Assembly: GCF_900086655.1 (NCBI RefSeq)
Contig: NZ_LT575476.1
Span: 744,465-808,464 of the forward strand
Reading direction: 5' to 3'
Length of the DNA: 64,000 bases
Source of the DNA: Paenibacillus tuaregi
Lineage (GTDB): Bacteria; Bacillota; Bacilli; Paenibacillales; Paenibacillaceae
The notes under the pieces are model-generated. The model saw nothing but the letters and a program-made list of their open reading frames with translations, was not told where the DNA came from and did no database searches. Positions 1-8,084 of the stretch are shown here, piece by piece. The translations under genes and the position numbers were made by a program. Position 1 is the first letter of the stretch, and the number at the start of each line of letters is the position of its first letter.

Positions 1-5
1 TCATG

Positions 6-122
6 TTTGGTGGCGATGGCGGAGGGGTTCCACGCGTACCCATCCCGAACACGACCGTTAAGCCCTCCAGCGCCGATGGTACTTGGACCGCAGGGTCCTG
101 GGAGAGTAGGACGCCGCCAAGC
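6..122 (+). rRNA. rrf: 5S ribosomal RNA
   Basis: The first ~120 bases carry the 5S signature: GGTGGCGATGGCGGAGGGG near the 5' end, the loop CCCATCCCGAACACG, and a closing strand GGACGCCGCC that pairs with the 5' GGTGGCG. The size (~117 nt) fits a complete molecule, but the exact 5' base is uncertain because the window starts only a few bases upstream. A rho-independent terminator follows at once, so this is probably the last gene of an rrn operon lying mostly outside the window. Confidence 0.93.
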
Positions 123-129
123 AATAAGA

Positions 130-158
130 AAAAGCACTGCCTTAGGCAGTGCTTTTTT
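130..158 (+). terminator. rho-independent terminator of the rRNA operon
   Basis: AAAGCACTGCC and GGCAGTGCTTTTTT form a nearly loopless strong stem followed by a T run, starting 8 bases after the 5S rRNA. Confidence 0.9.
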
Positions 159-162
159 GTTG

Positions 163-279
163 TTCCCCACAGCAGTTCCCCACAGCAGTTCCCCACAGCA
201 GTTCCCCACAGCAGTTCCCCACAGCAGTTCCCCACAGCAGTTCCCCACAGCAGTTCCCCACAGCAGTTCCCCACAGCTT
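163..279 (+). repeat. 13-bp tandem repeat, nine copies
   Basis: The unit TTCCCCACAGCAG is repeated head to tail nine times (starts at 163, 176, 189 and so on to 267). The first eight copies are identical and the last ends CTT instead of CAG. It starts right after the rRNA terminator T run. Identical copies suggest recent expansion by slippage. The unit begins TTCCCCACA, two mismatches from the DnaA box TTATCCACA; I do not claim it binds DnaA. The open frames running through it come from the repeat and are not genes. Confidence 0.95.
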
Positions 280-384
280 GTGAGTATGCTTTCTTCATTA
301 GAGTAGTATTGTGGGCAAGTAGGGGATTCATGCTTGGCTTAAGAAACAATATCCACATTTTATTAAGATATGCACATAAGCACA

Positions 385-418
385 ACAAAACGCCAGAGCA
401 TAAGCTCTGACGTTTTGT
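385..418 (-). terminator. terminator of the GlsB-like gene
   Basis: ACAAAACG, CAGAGC, ATAA, GCTCTG and CGTTTTGT form a stem-loop with one bulge. Read on the reverse strand it ends in a T-rich tail just downstream of the small membrane protein gene that ends at 435. The A/T tails on both sides could make it work in both directions. Confidence 0.8.
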
Positions 419-434
419 CTGCTGTCGTTATTAA

Positions 435-692
435 TTAAGAACGACTGCGGCCAAACGAACGAAGAACAAGGCTTACGATGAACACAAGAACTACCGCGCC
501 GATGAGGGCAGGGACGATATAGAAATCACTGATTCGTGGTCCCCAGTTCCCTAAAATCAGCGAACCGAGCCAAGCTCCGATAAAACCAGCGATAATGTTA
601 CCAATCACGCCGCCTGGAATATCTCGGCCCATAATCAGACCTGCCAACCAACCGATGATACCACCAATAATTAATGACCATAAGAATCCCAT
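435..692 (-). CDS. GlsB/YeaQ/YmgE (transglycosylase-associated) family membrane protein
   Basis: An 85-residue protein almost wholly made of three hydrophobic helices. It has the glycine-rich signature of the family: FLWSLIIGGIIGWLAGLIMG at the N terminus, GNIIAGFIGAWLG in the middle and a C-terminal helix ending in basic residues. Family members are small inner-membrane proteins often induced by general stress; their biochemical role is not known. The start is the ATG at 692 because AAGGAG lies 9 bases upstream. The in-frame TTG three codons earlier would sit directly on that Shine-Dalgarno. It is a single gene with its own terminator downstream. Confidence 0.88.
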   Translation of the reverse strand: MGFLWSLIIGGIIGWLAGLIMGRDIPGGVIGNIIAGFIGAWLGSLILGNWGPRISDFYIVPALIGAVVLVFIVSLVLRSFGRSRS

Positions 693-1019
693 GCTTGTCA
701 ACTCCTTAATGTTGATTGTTGTTGTTGATTACTATTAACCCATCAGGCCTTGTTTAAACACCTAAGTTATCAATTTACAAAAATTGTTGCCAACTTGCTT
801 AAGCTACCCATTCCACAATGTTACAAGGCTGTTAATCCACTCCAAGATGGATACTTAGGTGTTAGGTCTGCTTTTATTTATACCCCATTTGTTAGGCTTT
901 GATGCACGCAAAAGAAAAGAAGCCATCCACCTTAAATAATATGGCAGATAACTTCTTTAATTATTCATTCGGTTAATTATGGTCAGGAAGATATTGTTCT
1001 TTATGGTGAACAAACATCG
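693..1019. other. intergenic region, no gene seen
   Basis: These 327 bases separate two reverse-strand genes. They should hold the GlsB promoter and the fabH 3' untranslated region. I see no open frame with a ribosome binding site, no convincing terminator for fabH and no repeat. Confidence 0.5.
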
Positions 1020-2006
1020 TTATTCTTGAACGCCCCATCTAAGCATAAGACCCGCATATGTTAACCCGGCCCCGAATCCGAATAGAATAAGACGGTCCCC
1101 GAATTTCAGTTTGCCCTGGCGCTGTGCAAGCTGAAGTGAAAGAGGAATCGTCGCACTTGAGGTATTTCCATAATACTCTGCGCTGGTTAAGGTTCTTTCA
1201 GCAGAAATGCCTGTCTTCTCACAGATGGAGTCAATCATCTTAAGATTGGCACTGTGAGGCACGAACCAGTCCAATTCCTCTACAGTTGTCCCTGAATCCT
1301 GAAGAAGCTTTGAAATCCCCTCAGGTACCGTACGCACAGCCCACTTGTATACCTCGCGCCCATTTTGATAAATTTTACCTTCACCTTCAAGCGGCATACC
1401 GCCTATAGCTGTAGCCAGACCAGCACGGTACACGTTCTTGCCGCCTGAGCCTTCACTACCGAGAACAGCCGCGTCAAAGCTTGGATGCTCTGCATCATAC
1501 TCCACAATAGCTGCCCCTGCCCCATCTCCGAAAAGTATACATGTGCTGCGGTCTTCATAATTGGTAACCTTGGACATGGTCTCTCCTGCGATAACAAGGA
1601 TTTTCTTGTGAAGCCCGCTTGAAATCAAACCATTGGCCATGTGCAGCCCATAGGCAAACCCGGCACAGGTTGCATTGATATCCACAGCTCCTGCATTTAG
1701 GAGGCCGAAATGGTCCTGCACTATGCAGGCCACACTCGGATACGGATAATCCGGGGTGGTGGTGGCTACAATAACCAATTCAATATCTTCCAGAGAACCT
1801 TTATAAGAAGCAGCGAGATCCTCGACAGCTTGAATACACATATGGGAAGTGAACTCTTCTTCTGCAGCAATTCTCCGTTCACGAATTCCTGTGCGCTTAA
1901 CAATCCATTCGTCATTAGTATCGACAAGCTTTTCAAGAGCCTCGTTAGTCAAAATATGCTCAGGTACATAGGAGCCTATGGCGGAAATACGTGCAGCAGA
2001 TTTCAT
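1020..2006 (-). CDS. fabH: 3-oxoacyl-[ACP] synthase III (KASIII)
   Basis: FabH starts type II fatty acid synthesis by condensing acyl-CoA with malonyl-ACP in the cytosol. The 328-residue protein has the family landmarks: the N-terminal ISAIGSYVPE, the RTGIRERR motif, the active-site cysteine in INATCAGFAYG, the catalytic His in WFVPHSANLKM, the Asn in YYGNTSSATIP and a glycine-rich end LFGFGAGLTYAGLMLRW. The ATG at 2006 is chosen because AAGGAG lies 11 bases upstream and the homologous region starts there. A longer in-frame extension to 2135 would run through the promoter and has no family resemblance. No other fab gene is adjacent. A FapR-like box overlaps the promoter, as expected for lipid genes in Bacillales. 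Confidence 0.95.
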   Translation of the reverse strand: MKSAARISAIGSYVPEHILTNEALEKLVDTNDEWIVKRTGIRERRIAAEEEFTSHMCIQAVEDLAASYKGSLEDIELVIVATTTPDYPYPSVACIVQDHFGLLNAGAVDINATCAGFAYGLHMANGLISSGLHKKILVIAGETMSKVTNYEDRSTCILFGDGAGAAIVEYDAEHPSFDAAVLGSEGSGGKNVYRAGLATAIGGMPLEGEGKIYQNGREVYKWAVRTVPEGISKLLQDSGTTVEELDWFVPHSANLKMIDSICEKTGISAERTLTSAEYYGNTSSATIPLSLQLAQRQGKLKFGDRLILFGFGAGLTYAGLMLRWGVQE

Positions 2007-2039
2007 AATCAGAATCACTCCTTGATTAATTTTGATTTG

Positions 2040-2075
2040 ATTATAACACAAGGTACTAGAACCTGGTACTAAAAT
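2040..2075 (-). promoter_or_regulatory. fabH promoter with a FapR-like operator
   Basis: On the reverse strand a TATAAT preceded by TGT (extended -10; + strand 2040-2045) lies upstream of fabH. Overlapping the -35 side is TTAGTACC AGGTTC TAGTACC (+ strand 2052-2073). B. subtilis FapR operators, as I remember them, contain TTAGTACC-type half sites. FapR represses fab genes and is released by malonyl-CoA. The match is by eye and the second half site here is direct rather than clearly inverted, so the operator call is tentative. Confidence 0.5.
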
Positions 2076-2375
2076 TAGCAGAAAACTTGTTAAATTTATC
2101 TTAAGTACCGGCTGTCCCAATTTCAAGAAAGGCAAGGCGCGTTATAAGCTGAACTTAAGAATTACTAATAAGCAAAGTGTGAAATATTCAGTAGATTCGA
2201 AGCGTTTGCCTTGGTGACCGGACTCCTGTCTTATAAATTGAAATCAAGAAAGCTGGGAGCAACTGCGACCTTAAACAACATTTCACGTTCCCGAGTTATT
2301 TATAAATCTAATTGTTCAACTTTAAAATCTAATCGTGATTCAAAACCAGGCGGGTCGAACACGGGTGACCATCGA

Positions 2376-2384
2376 TGTTATAAT
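2376..2384 (+). promoter_or_regulatory. extended -10 promoter element of topB
   Basis: TGTTATAAT is a perfect extended -10 (TGn plus TATAAT) 34 bases upstream of the topB start. No good -35 is visible, which extended -10 promoters tolerate. The rest of 2007-2375 holds nothing else I can name apart from the fabH promoter. Confidence 0.5.
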
Positions 2385-2417
2385 AAGTTTAAGAAGAAAG
2401 GGGAGCTTTTATTTATT

Positions 2418-4553
2418 ATGAAAATTTTAGTATTGGCTGAGAAGCCCTCGGTAGCTCGGGAAATAGCCAGAGTTATGGGGAGCCGCGAAAAGCATAAGAG
2501 CCATTTTGAAGGTCCTAAATATATAGTTACCTGGGCGCTTGGACATTTGGTTGGACTTGCCGAGCCCGAGGATTATGATCATAAATTTCAAACCTGGAAT
2601 CTGGAGGATCTCCCAATTCTCCCGGGTAAAATGAAGCTCAAGGTCCTGCGCGAGACGAATCACCAGTTCAAGGCTGTCCAACAATTGATGAGACGTGCGG
2701 ATGTGGGCGAGCTAATCATAGCGACGGATGCGGCCCGGGAAGGTGAGCTGCTGGCCAGATGGATCATGGATATGGTGAAGTGGAACAAGCCATTTAAGCG
2801 TCTGTGGATTTCGTCGCAGACCGATAAGGCTATTAAAGAGGGCTTCGCCTCATTGAAACCGGGCAGCCAATTCGACCGCCTGTATCAGTCTGCACGCTGC
2901 CGGGCAGAAGCGGATTGGATGGTTGGGCTTAATGTAACCCGGGCGCTCACGGTGAAATTTAGTGCCCAGCTCTCTGCGGGCCGGGTTCAGACGCCTACTC
3001 TTGGCATGATTATGCATAGGGAGAATGAGATAGTTAACTTCAAATCAGACGCTTATTCGCAGCTGGCCTGTGATTTAGGCGAGTTTGAAGCCTTGTGGCG
3101 CGCACCTGGCGGGGATTCCAGAATTTTTGACGATGAGAAGACTGCAGGATTGAAGAGCAAGCTCGAAGGACGCAGAGGACGGATTGCCAAATTGAATAAG
3201 AGCGAGAAGGTGATCCCTCACCCGCTGGCTTATGACCTCACCGAGCTGCAGCGTGATGCTAACCGCAGATACGGCTTCTCGGCCAAAATGACCTCCAACG
3301 TGCTGCAGAGGCTGTATGAACAGCACAAGCTGGTGACCTACCCGCGTACAGACTCCCGCTATCTTACTTCCGATATGACGAGTACACTCAAAGAACGTCT
3401 TGAGAGCATTGCCGTGGGTCCGTATGCTGCTCTGGCACGCCCGTTGCTCCGTAAGCCTCTACCGCTCACCAAGCGGATTGTGGATGACAGCAAAGTGAGC
3501 GATCATCACGCCATCATTCCTACGGAAGAAACAGTAATCCTGAATGCTCTGAATTCGGATGAGCGCAAGCTGTATGATTTGATCGTAAGACGATTTATCA
3601 GCTTGTTTTATCCGGCTGCCAGATACGACAACGTTAATGTCACGGTTGAAATTGATAAGGAATCGCTTCATGCCAAAGGTACAACGATAAAAGAAAGCGG
3701 CTGGCACGCTGTGTATGATGGTGAAGGGTTCGACGAGAATGAATCTGATGATAATGACGCAGATGAGGAGAAGGCGGGACGGACGCTCCCTGAGCTCCAT
3801 GTTGGGCAGGAGGTTCAGGTTAAACGCGTCATCATTACCAAGGGAAGAACACTTCCACCCAAACGCTACACCGAGGCTGCCCTGCTGTCCCAGATGGAGA
3901 AGCACGGCCTTGGCACACCAGCGACCCGCGCGGATATTATCGAGAAGCTGGTCAACTCTGATACAATCGAGCGTCAGGGCAATTCGCTACATCCAACCGG
4001 AAAAGGAAAGCAGCTGATCGAGCTTGTCTCTGCGGATCTGCGGACCCCTGATCTTACCGCCAAGTGGGAGAATGAGCTGGAGCGGATTGCAAAAGGGCAG
4101 GGGCAGCCGGAACCTTTTCTGAAAGGTATTCGTGAAATGGCCGAACGTCTTGTGCAAGAGGTTAAGAAGAGCGATGCCTCGTATAAGCCACACAATGTAT
4201 CGAACAGTCATTGCCCGGATTGCGGCACCCGGCTGCTTGAGAAGAAGAGCAAGCGCGGGCTTATGCTGGTATGTCCAAGTGAGGACTGCGGATACAAGCG
4301 CTCTGGCGAGAAGCGGCTGTCCAACCGGCGGTGTCCGCAGTGTCATAAGAAGATGGAGATGAAAGAGGGCAAAGCTGGGCTATACGTCCAATGCCTGTCC
4401 TGTGGCATCACCGAAACCATGAACAAAGACAGCAAGCATATGAACAAGCGGGAAGCGCAAAAGCTGGTTAAGCAGTATGCCAAACAAGAATCGATAGGTT
4501 CCAATCTGGGGGAACTGCTCAAAGCGGCCATGGAGCAAAAACAAGGCAAATAG
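2418..4553 (+). CDS. topB: DNA topoisomerase III (type IA)
   Basis: TopB relaxes and decatenates DNA by cutting one strand through a 5'-phosphotyrosine. The 711 residues contain an N-terminal TOPRIM domain (LVLAEKPSVAREIA at residues 4-17, the metal site IIATDAAREGELLAR near 100), the catalytic tyrosine in LVTYPRTDSRYL, and a C-terminal pair of zinc-ribbon segments (CPDCGTRLLE, CPQCHKKM and CLSCG). Length matches the family (B. subtilis TopB is about 730). The ATG at 2418 is used because GAAAGGGGAG lies just upstream and the TOPRIM domain starts there. The 69 preceding in-frame codons overlap the promoter. It is probably monocistronic. Confidence 0.96.
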   Translation: MKILVLAEKPSVAREIARVMGSREKHKSHFEGPKYIVTWALGHLVGLAEPEDYDHKFQTWNLEDLPILPGKMKLKVLRETNHQFKAVQQLMRRADVGELIIATDAAREGELLARWIMDMVKWNKPFKRLWISSQTDKAIKEGFASLKPGSQFDRLYQSARCRAEADWMVGLNVTRALTVKFSAQLSAGRVQTPTLGMIMHRENEIVNFKSDAYSQLACDLGEFEALWRAPGGDSRIFDDEKTAGLKSKLEGRRGRIAKLNKSEKVIPHPLAYDLTELQRDANRRYGFSAKMTSNVLQRLYEQHKLVTYPRTDSRYLTSDMTSTLKERLESIAVGPYAALARPLLRKPLPLTKRIVDDSKVSDHHAIIPTEETVILNALNSDERKLYDLIVRRFISLFYPAARYDNVNVTVEIDKESLHAKGTTIKESGWHAVYDGEGFDENESDDNDADEEKAGRTLPELHVGQEVQVKRVIITKGRTLPPKRYTEAALLSQMEKHGLGTPATRADIIEKLVNSDTIERQGNSLHPTGKGKQLIELVSADLRTPDLTAKWENELERIAKGQGQPEPFLKGIREMAERLVQEVKKSDASYKPHNVSNSHCPDCGTRLLEKKSKRGLMLVCPSEDCGYKRSGEKRLSNRRCPQCHKKMEMKEGKAGLYVQCLSCGITETMNKDSKHMNKREAQKLVKQYAKQESIGSNLGELLKAAMEQKQGK

Positions 4554-4637
4554 AACCCGGGCCAAGCTAACTTTTTGCCCGACAATCCCGCATAAAACGG
4601 CTCTTCCACAGGAACATTAAGTTCGGAGGTGTTGATC

Positions 4638-4769
4638 ATGCCGCATCACGAGCCAAGAAAGATCAATAATCAAAAGAACAACTCAAGCATCATGGAAGAA
4701 CCGACACAAGCCAAGCCAAAAAAGCAGAACGAACGCCCACCCAGCCTGAACGGTGTTCCGAAGCTGTAA
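4638..4769 (+). CDS. small hydrophilic protein, 43 residues, unknown
   Basis: An ATG with a strong GGAGGTG ribosome binding site six bases upstream opens a 43-codon frame (starts MPHHEPRKINN, ends SLNGVPKL). The product is rich in Asn, Gln, Lys and Pro and has no membrane segment. I do not recognise it. The composition would suit a small spore protein or a small regulatory peptide, but nothing proves it. It lies 84 bases after topB and is followed by a terminator at 4842, so it could be the last cistron of the topB transcript. Confidence 0.55.
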   Translation: MPHHEPRKINNQKNNSSIMEEPTQAKPKKQNERPPSLNGVPKL

Positions 4770-4841
4770 GATTGGCCAGAAGGTTGTAACCGAAATCCAA
4801 GCTGAGTTAAATCGCCATAAGTGTGCTGCAAGTTGTTGGAT

Positions 4842-4880
4842 AAAGCCTTCAATCCCGTTTTGAGCGGATTGGGGGCTTTT
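4842..4880 (+). terminator. rho-independent terminator after topB and the small ORF
   Basis: AAAGCC TT CAATCC pairs with GGATTG GG GGCTTTT across a 9-base loop, followed by T residues. Confidence 0.75.
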
Positions 4881-5079
4881 GCCTGATTAAGCCAGGGATA
4901 ATCGGGGGTCAGGCAGAAATGATCTGAAAATGATCCAAGAATAGTTCAAATAAGCCCCAGGTTCTGCAATAAAGGAGAACAGGATGCAAGGTTTGTTATT
5001 CCAGCCGGTTTGGAACTATAATAGAAGCAGATTTGATTACCCGCTTGCTCAGAGCAGGATTGGGGGGATGTGGATACAT

Positions 5080-5343
5080 ATGAGGTTGGTAATTGGGATA
5101 TGGTTTATTATCATTAATTTAATTGGTTATTTTGTGATGTCTGAGGATAAGAGGAAAGCTCGCCGAAGGCAGGAAAGGACACCTGAGCGAACCTTGTTCC
5201 TGCTGGCACTGATTGGCGGGGCGCTTGGGGTGCTGATCGCCATGTACCGTTGGAGGCATAAGACGAAACATCTCAGCTTTGTTGTGGGAATCCCGGTACT
5301 GCTGTTCATCAATGCGGTGCTGTATGTCTATTTTCTAAGGTAG
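5080..5343 (+). CDS. DUF1294 family small membrane protein
   Basis: The 87-residue protein has an N-terminal hydrophobic helix (LVIGIWFIIINLIGYFVM), a basic stretch KRKARRRQERTPE, then LFLLALIGGALGVLIAMYRW and a final hydrophobic helix. The RxPE plus ALxGGxxG pattern is that of DUF1294 (YdzA-like) proteins of unknown function. Start choice is uncertain. An ATG at 4984 with a good AAAGGAG adds 32 residues, but a promoter-like TTGTTA-18-TATAAT (4994-5023) lies inside that extension. The start at 5080 (GGGGGG upstream) keeps only the conserved part. Confidence 0.8.
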   Translation: MRLVIGIWFIIINLIGYFVMSEDKRKARRRQERTPERTLFLLALIGGALGVLIAMYRWRHKTKHLSFVVGIPVLLFINAVLYVYFLR

Positions 5344-5444
5344 GAATAATAAGCAGCATAAGAATTAGATAGTTTCTTATTACCGCATTTGGGTTTATTA
5401 TGTACTTATTTAATAATATATATATTTAGAGAGAGGTGCTTGTC

Positions 5445-5879
5445 ATGCTGTTCAACAAAATCCTGGTTGCGTACGATGGATCCAAAGCATCAAATAAAGC
5501 GCTGGACAAAGCTGTCGAGCTTGCGAAGCTGTCCCCTGAATCCGAGCTGGCTGTACTACACGTGTATGATTTCCCGCGGTTCTATATTGCTGAAGGGTTC
5601 GCACCTGTGCCTGATACGGTTAATATGGAATTCTACGAGCTTGCGGAGAAGACAGCCGACGAGGCGAGGAACCGCCTGGCAGCTGCCGGTGTGAACGGAA
5701 AGGTTGAGCTGGCTCAAGGCGCTGCGGCAGAGGTTATTCTTCGTTATGCGGGAGAGCAATCCTGTGACGCCATAGTCATTGGAAGCCGGGGACTCGGCGG
5801 CATTCGGGAATTTGTGCTTGGAAGCGTCAGCCACAATGTGGTTCAGCATGCACAGATTCCGGTGCTTGTAGTTAAATAA
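5445..5879 (+). CDS. universal stress protein (UspA family)
   Basis: The 144-residue single Usp domain begins NKILVAYDGSKASNKALDKA (the nucleotide-contacting Asp is in the DGS motif). It ends with IVIGSRGLGGIREFVLGSVS followed by VPVLVVK-type strand residues; the G-x-R-G-x(8)-G-S pattern marks the ATP-binding subclass. These cytosolic dimers bind ATP and help survival under stress; partners are unknown here. The ATG at 5445 is preferred over the GTG at 5436 because GAGAGGTG sits 7-8 bases before it. It is monocistronic, closed by its own terminator, and directly precedes the pur control region. Confidence 0.92.
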   Translation: MLFNKILVAYDGSKASNKALDKAVELAKLSPESELAVLHVYDFPRFYIAEGFAPVPDTVNMEFYELAEKTADEARNRLAAAGVNGKVELAQGAAAEVILRYAGEQSCDAIVIGSRGLGGIREFVLGSVSHNVVQHAQIPVLVVK

Positions 5880-5887
5880 CGTAATGG

Positions 5888-5920
5888 AGAGAGAATGCTT
5901 ACGGAGCATTCTCTTTTTTT
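5888..5920 (+). terminator. terminator of the usp gene
   Basis: AGAGAATGCT, TACGG, AGCATTCTCT and a seven-T run form a perfect 10-bp stem-loop 9 bases after the stop codon. Confidence 0.93.
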
Positions 5921-5959
5921 ATGGCAATAAAACGGATTATAAGTTTGTGATTTATTGTA

Positions 5960-6003
5960 AAATACGAACGTTCAGTTTTTACCTTTTTTTATTGTTCGTG
6001 TTT
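5960..6003. promoter_or_regulatory. pair of inverted PurBoxes (PurR operator)
   Basis: AAATACGAACGTT (5960-5972, forward) and, on the reverse strand, AAACACGAACAAT (5991-6003) each match the Bacillus PurBox pattern AWWWCCGAACWWT at 11 of 13 positions with the CGAA core intact. They face each other across 18 bases, close to the 16-17 usual for PurR. The second box ends four bases before the -35 of the pur promoter. In B. subtilis PurR represses pur genes unless PRPP is bound. Confidence 0.78.
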
Positions 6004-6006
6004 AGG

Positions 6007-6035
6007 TTGACAGCCCTAGGTCAGATTGCTAAACT
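6007..6035 (+). promoter_or_regulatory. pur operon promoter
   Basis: A perfect -35 TTGACA (6007-6012), a 17-base spacer and TAAACT (6030-6035) give a strong sigma-A promoter. Transcription would start near 6042, about 30 bases before the aptamer. Confidence 0.85.
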
Positions 6036-6069
6036 AGGAGAGAAGAAAGCGCAAGAAGCGCTGCATAAT

Positions 6070-6142
6070 GCTCTCGTATATCGCCGGGAATAAGGCCCGG
6101 AAGTTTCTACCTGAAAACCGTAAATTTTCGGACTACGAGTGA
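6070..6142 (+). ncRNA. guanine (purine) riboswitch aptamer
   Basis: The aptamer has P1 strands CTCTCGTA (6071-6078) and TACGAGTG (6134-6141), the P2 arms CCGGG and CCCGG, the conserved core GTTTCTACC and the P3 segment ACCGTAAAT. The specificity base is C in GACTACG, the guanine-binding form; adenine aptamers have GATTATG. It lies between the promoter and purE, so guanine or hypoxanthine would switch the operon off. The expression platform continues to 6295. Confidence 0.93.
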
Positions 6143-6295
6143 CGTGTTGGGAAAGGTCGATGGCATGAACAGACCTTCTTTTGTTTTGTGGGCAGGGTAT
6201 GTGCTCCAAGCAAAGTGCAGATGTCCCTTATTCATGTCCTCCAGTAGTCCGGTAGCCTGAAAATACTCGTTATTTTCTCAGGTACCGGATTTTTT
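6129..6295 (+). promoter_or_regulatory. riboswitch expression platform: antiterminator versus terminator
   Basis: CGGACTAC (6129-6136, 3' side of the aptamer) is the exact reverse complement of GTAGTCCG (6244-6251), which is the start of the terminator stem. The terminator itself is TCCGGTAGCCTGA plus AAATA paired with TATTTTCTCAGGTACCGGA, followed by six T (6248-6295). Without ligand the 3' P1 strand can pair with the terminator stem and transcription continues. Ligand locks P1 and frees the terminator. Confidence 0.88.
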
Positions 6296-6378
6296 AATGA
6301 AATAAGCAGTCCCGGATGGGAAGGGTATAACTTCTGGGCTGCATAGATAGATTATCCTAATAGAAAGCGGGTTGGAAC

Positions 6379-6876
6379 ATGACAGCGCAGGTATCAGTGA
6401 TTATGGGGAGCAAGTCGGATTGGGAGACGATGTCCCATACATGCGAAGTGTTGAATGAGCTGAATATCCCGTATGAGAAAAGAGTCATCTCGGCGCACCG
6501 TACTCCGGATCTGATGTTTGAATTTGCGGAATCCGCTGCACAGCGCGGAATTAAAGTGATTATTGCCGGAGCGGGCGGAGCCGCTCATCTGCCAGGAATG
6601 GTAGCGGCCAAGACGGTTCTGCCGGTCATCGGCGTGCCGGTCAAATCCGCAGCCCTAAACGGTCTTGACTCCCTCTTGTCCATTGTGCAAATGCCGGGAG
6701 GAATCCCGGTGGCCACGGTGGCGATCGGGAAAGCTGGAGCCACCAATGCGGGCCTTCTCGCCGCGCAAATGCTTGGAGCGTTCGATCCGGCCGTCGCAGC
6801 GAGAGTGCAGGAACGCAGGGATCGGATTCAGAAAGAGGTCTTGGAAGGCAGCTTTGATTTGGGAGAGACGAAATGA
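6379..6876 (+). CDS. purE: N5-carboxyaminoimidazole ribonucleotide mutase
   Basis: PurE moves the carboxylate of N5-CAIR to C4, giving CAIR, in step 6 of IMP synthesis. The 165-residue protein has the class I motifs [12 protein letters not shown] at the N terminus, [11 protein letters not shown] (catalytic His) near residue 40 and [15 protein letters not shown] near 75. It is the first gene of the operon, 84 bases after the riboswitch terminator. It overlaps purK by four bases (ATGA), which suggests translational coupling with its functional partner. Confidence 0.97.
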   Translation: MTAQVSVIMGSKSDWETMSHTCEVLNELNIPYEKRVISAHRTPDLMFEFAESAAQRGIKVIIAGAGGAAHLPGMVAAKTVLPVIGVPVKSAALNGLDSLLSIVQMPGGIPVATVAIGKAGATNAGLLAAQMLGAFDPAVAARVQERRDRIQKEVLEGSFDLGETK

Positions 6877-8084
6877 TGACGAAGAACCTGCTGCAGCCGG
6901 ACAAGGTTATTGCTCCTGGCTCAACCATCGGCATCCTGGGCGGAGGACAGTTGGGACGAATGATTGCTCTGGCTGGGACCAATCTCGGCTACCGTTTTGT
7001 TACCTTGGAGCCCACGGAAGACTCCCCTTGCGGACAGATTGCGGATCAAATCACCGCTTCCTATGGGGATAAGTCCGCAGCTAGAGAGCTGGCCTCACGT
7101 TCGGATGTCATCACCTATGAATTTGAAAATGTGGATTCCGAGGTTGCCGCTCTGCTTGAGGATTTATCGTATGTGCCGCAAGGAAGCCGGCTTCTGTATA
7201 CGACCCAGCATCGGCTGCGTGAGAAGAGAGCGATTGAAGCCGCAGGCGTGCCGGTTGCCCCTTACCGGGAGATCGTCAGTCTTCAGGATTTGCAGGCTGC
7301 GGTGAAGGAGCTTGGCCTGCCGGCCGTACTTAAGACGGCAACAGGCGGATATGATGGGAAGGGCCAGTGGGTGATCCGCTCTGAAGCGGAGATCGCCGAG
7401 GCTTTTGATACATTAATGAAGGCGGGTACAGAGCTGGTTCTTGAGAAGTTTATCCGTTTTGACAAGGAGCTGTCGGTCATTGCAGCCCGCAGTCCACGTG
7501 GTGAGATAAGAACGTTCCCGGTGGCAGAGAACATTCATGTGGATAATATCCTGCATGCCTCTATTGTTCCCGCCAGAGTGGACGAGTGTATACAGCAGGA
7601 GGCGGAGCGGCTGGCTGCCCGGATTGCGGAATCGCTTGAAGCTGTAGGCCTGCTGGCGGTGGAGCTGTTCCTGACAGGGGACGGTGAGTTATATGTCAAT
7701 GAGCTTGCTCCAAGGCCTCATAACTCCGGACATTACACGATGGAAGCCTGCAGAACCTCCCAGTTCGAGCAGCACGTCAGAGCGGTATGCAACCTGCCGC
7801 TTGGGGATACTTCCCTTATGACCCCGGTGGTGATGGTGAATGTGCTTGGCGAACATATGGATGAGGTTGAGATGAGGCTTATGGACGGGAAATGGACGGA
7901 CAATAAGGATCAGGAACAGAAGGGCGTGAATCCTGTTTCCGTAGTACCAAAGGTTCATCTGTATGGCAAGAGCGGGGCGGCGGCCAAGCGGAAGATGGGA
8001 CATATCAATCTCTTATGCGATAATGTAGAAGAGGCTGTGAGTTTTATACAGCAAACCAAAATTTGGAGGAATCAGCAGAAATGA
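6873..8084 (+). CDS. purK: 5-(carboxyamino)imidazole ribonucleotide synthase
   Basis: PurK uses ATP and bicarbonate to carboxylate AIR, feeding PurE. The 403-residue ATP-grasp enzyme starts with the Rossmann motif [17 protein letters not shown] and has the ATP-grasp core [32 protein letters not shown] and the metal-binding [17 protein letters not shown]. The start is the first ATG of an ATGATG doublet and overlaps the purE stop. It overlaps purB by four bases. Confidence 0.97.
   Translation: MMTKNLLQPDKVIAPGSTIGILGGGQLGRMIALAGTNLGYRFVTLEPTEDSPCGQIADQITASYGDKSAARELASRSDVITYEFENVDSEVAALLEDLSYVPQGSRLLYTTQHRLREKRAIEAAGVPVAPYREIVSLQDLQAAVKELGLPAVLKTATGGYDGKGQWVIRSEAEIAEAFDTLMKAGTELVLEKFIRFDKELSVIAARSPRGEIRTFPVAENIHVDNILHASIVPARVDECIQQEAERLAARIAESLEAVGLLAVELFLTGDGELYVNELAPRPHNSGHYTMEACRTSQFEQHVRAVCNLPLGDTSLMTPVVMVNVLGEHMDEVEMRLMDGKWTDNKDQEQKGVNPVSVVPKVHLYGKSGAAAKRKMGHINLLCDNVEEAVSFIQQTKIWRNQQK

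Noticed and set aside
3..410. Forward open frames through the 5S rRNA and the 13-bp repeat
   Set aside because: They overlap an rRNA gene and come from a repeat whose unit is open in several frames.
2007..2135. N-terminal extension of fabH to 2135
   Set aside because: It would cover the promoter and FapR-like box, has no ribosome binding site, and the family homology begins at 2006.
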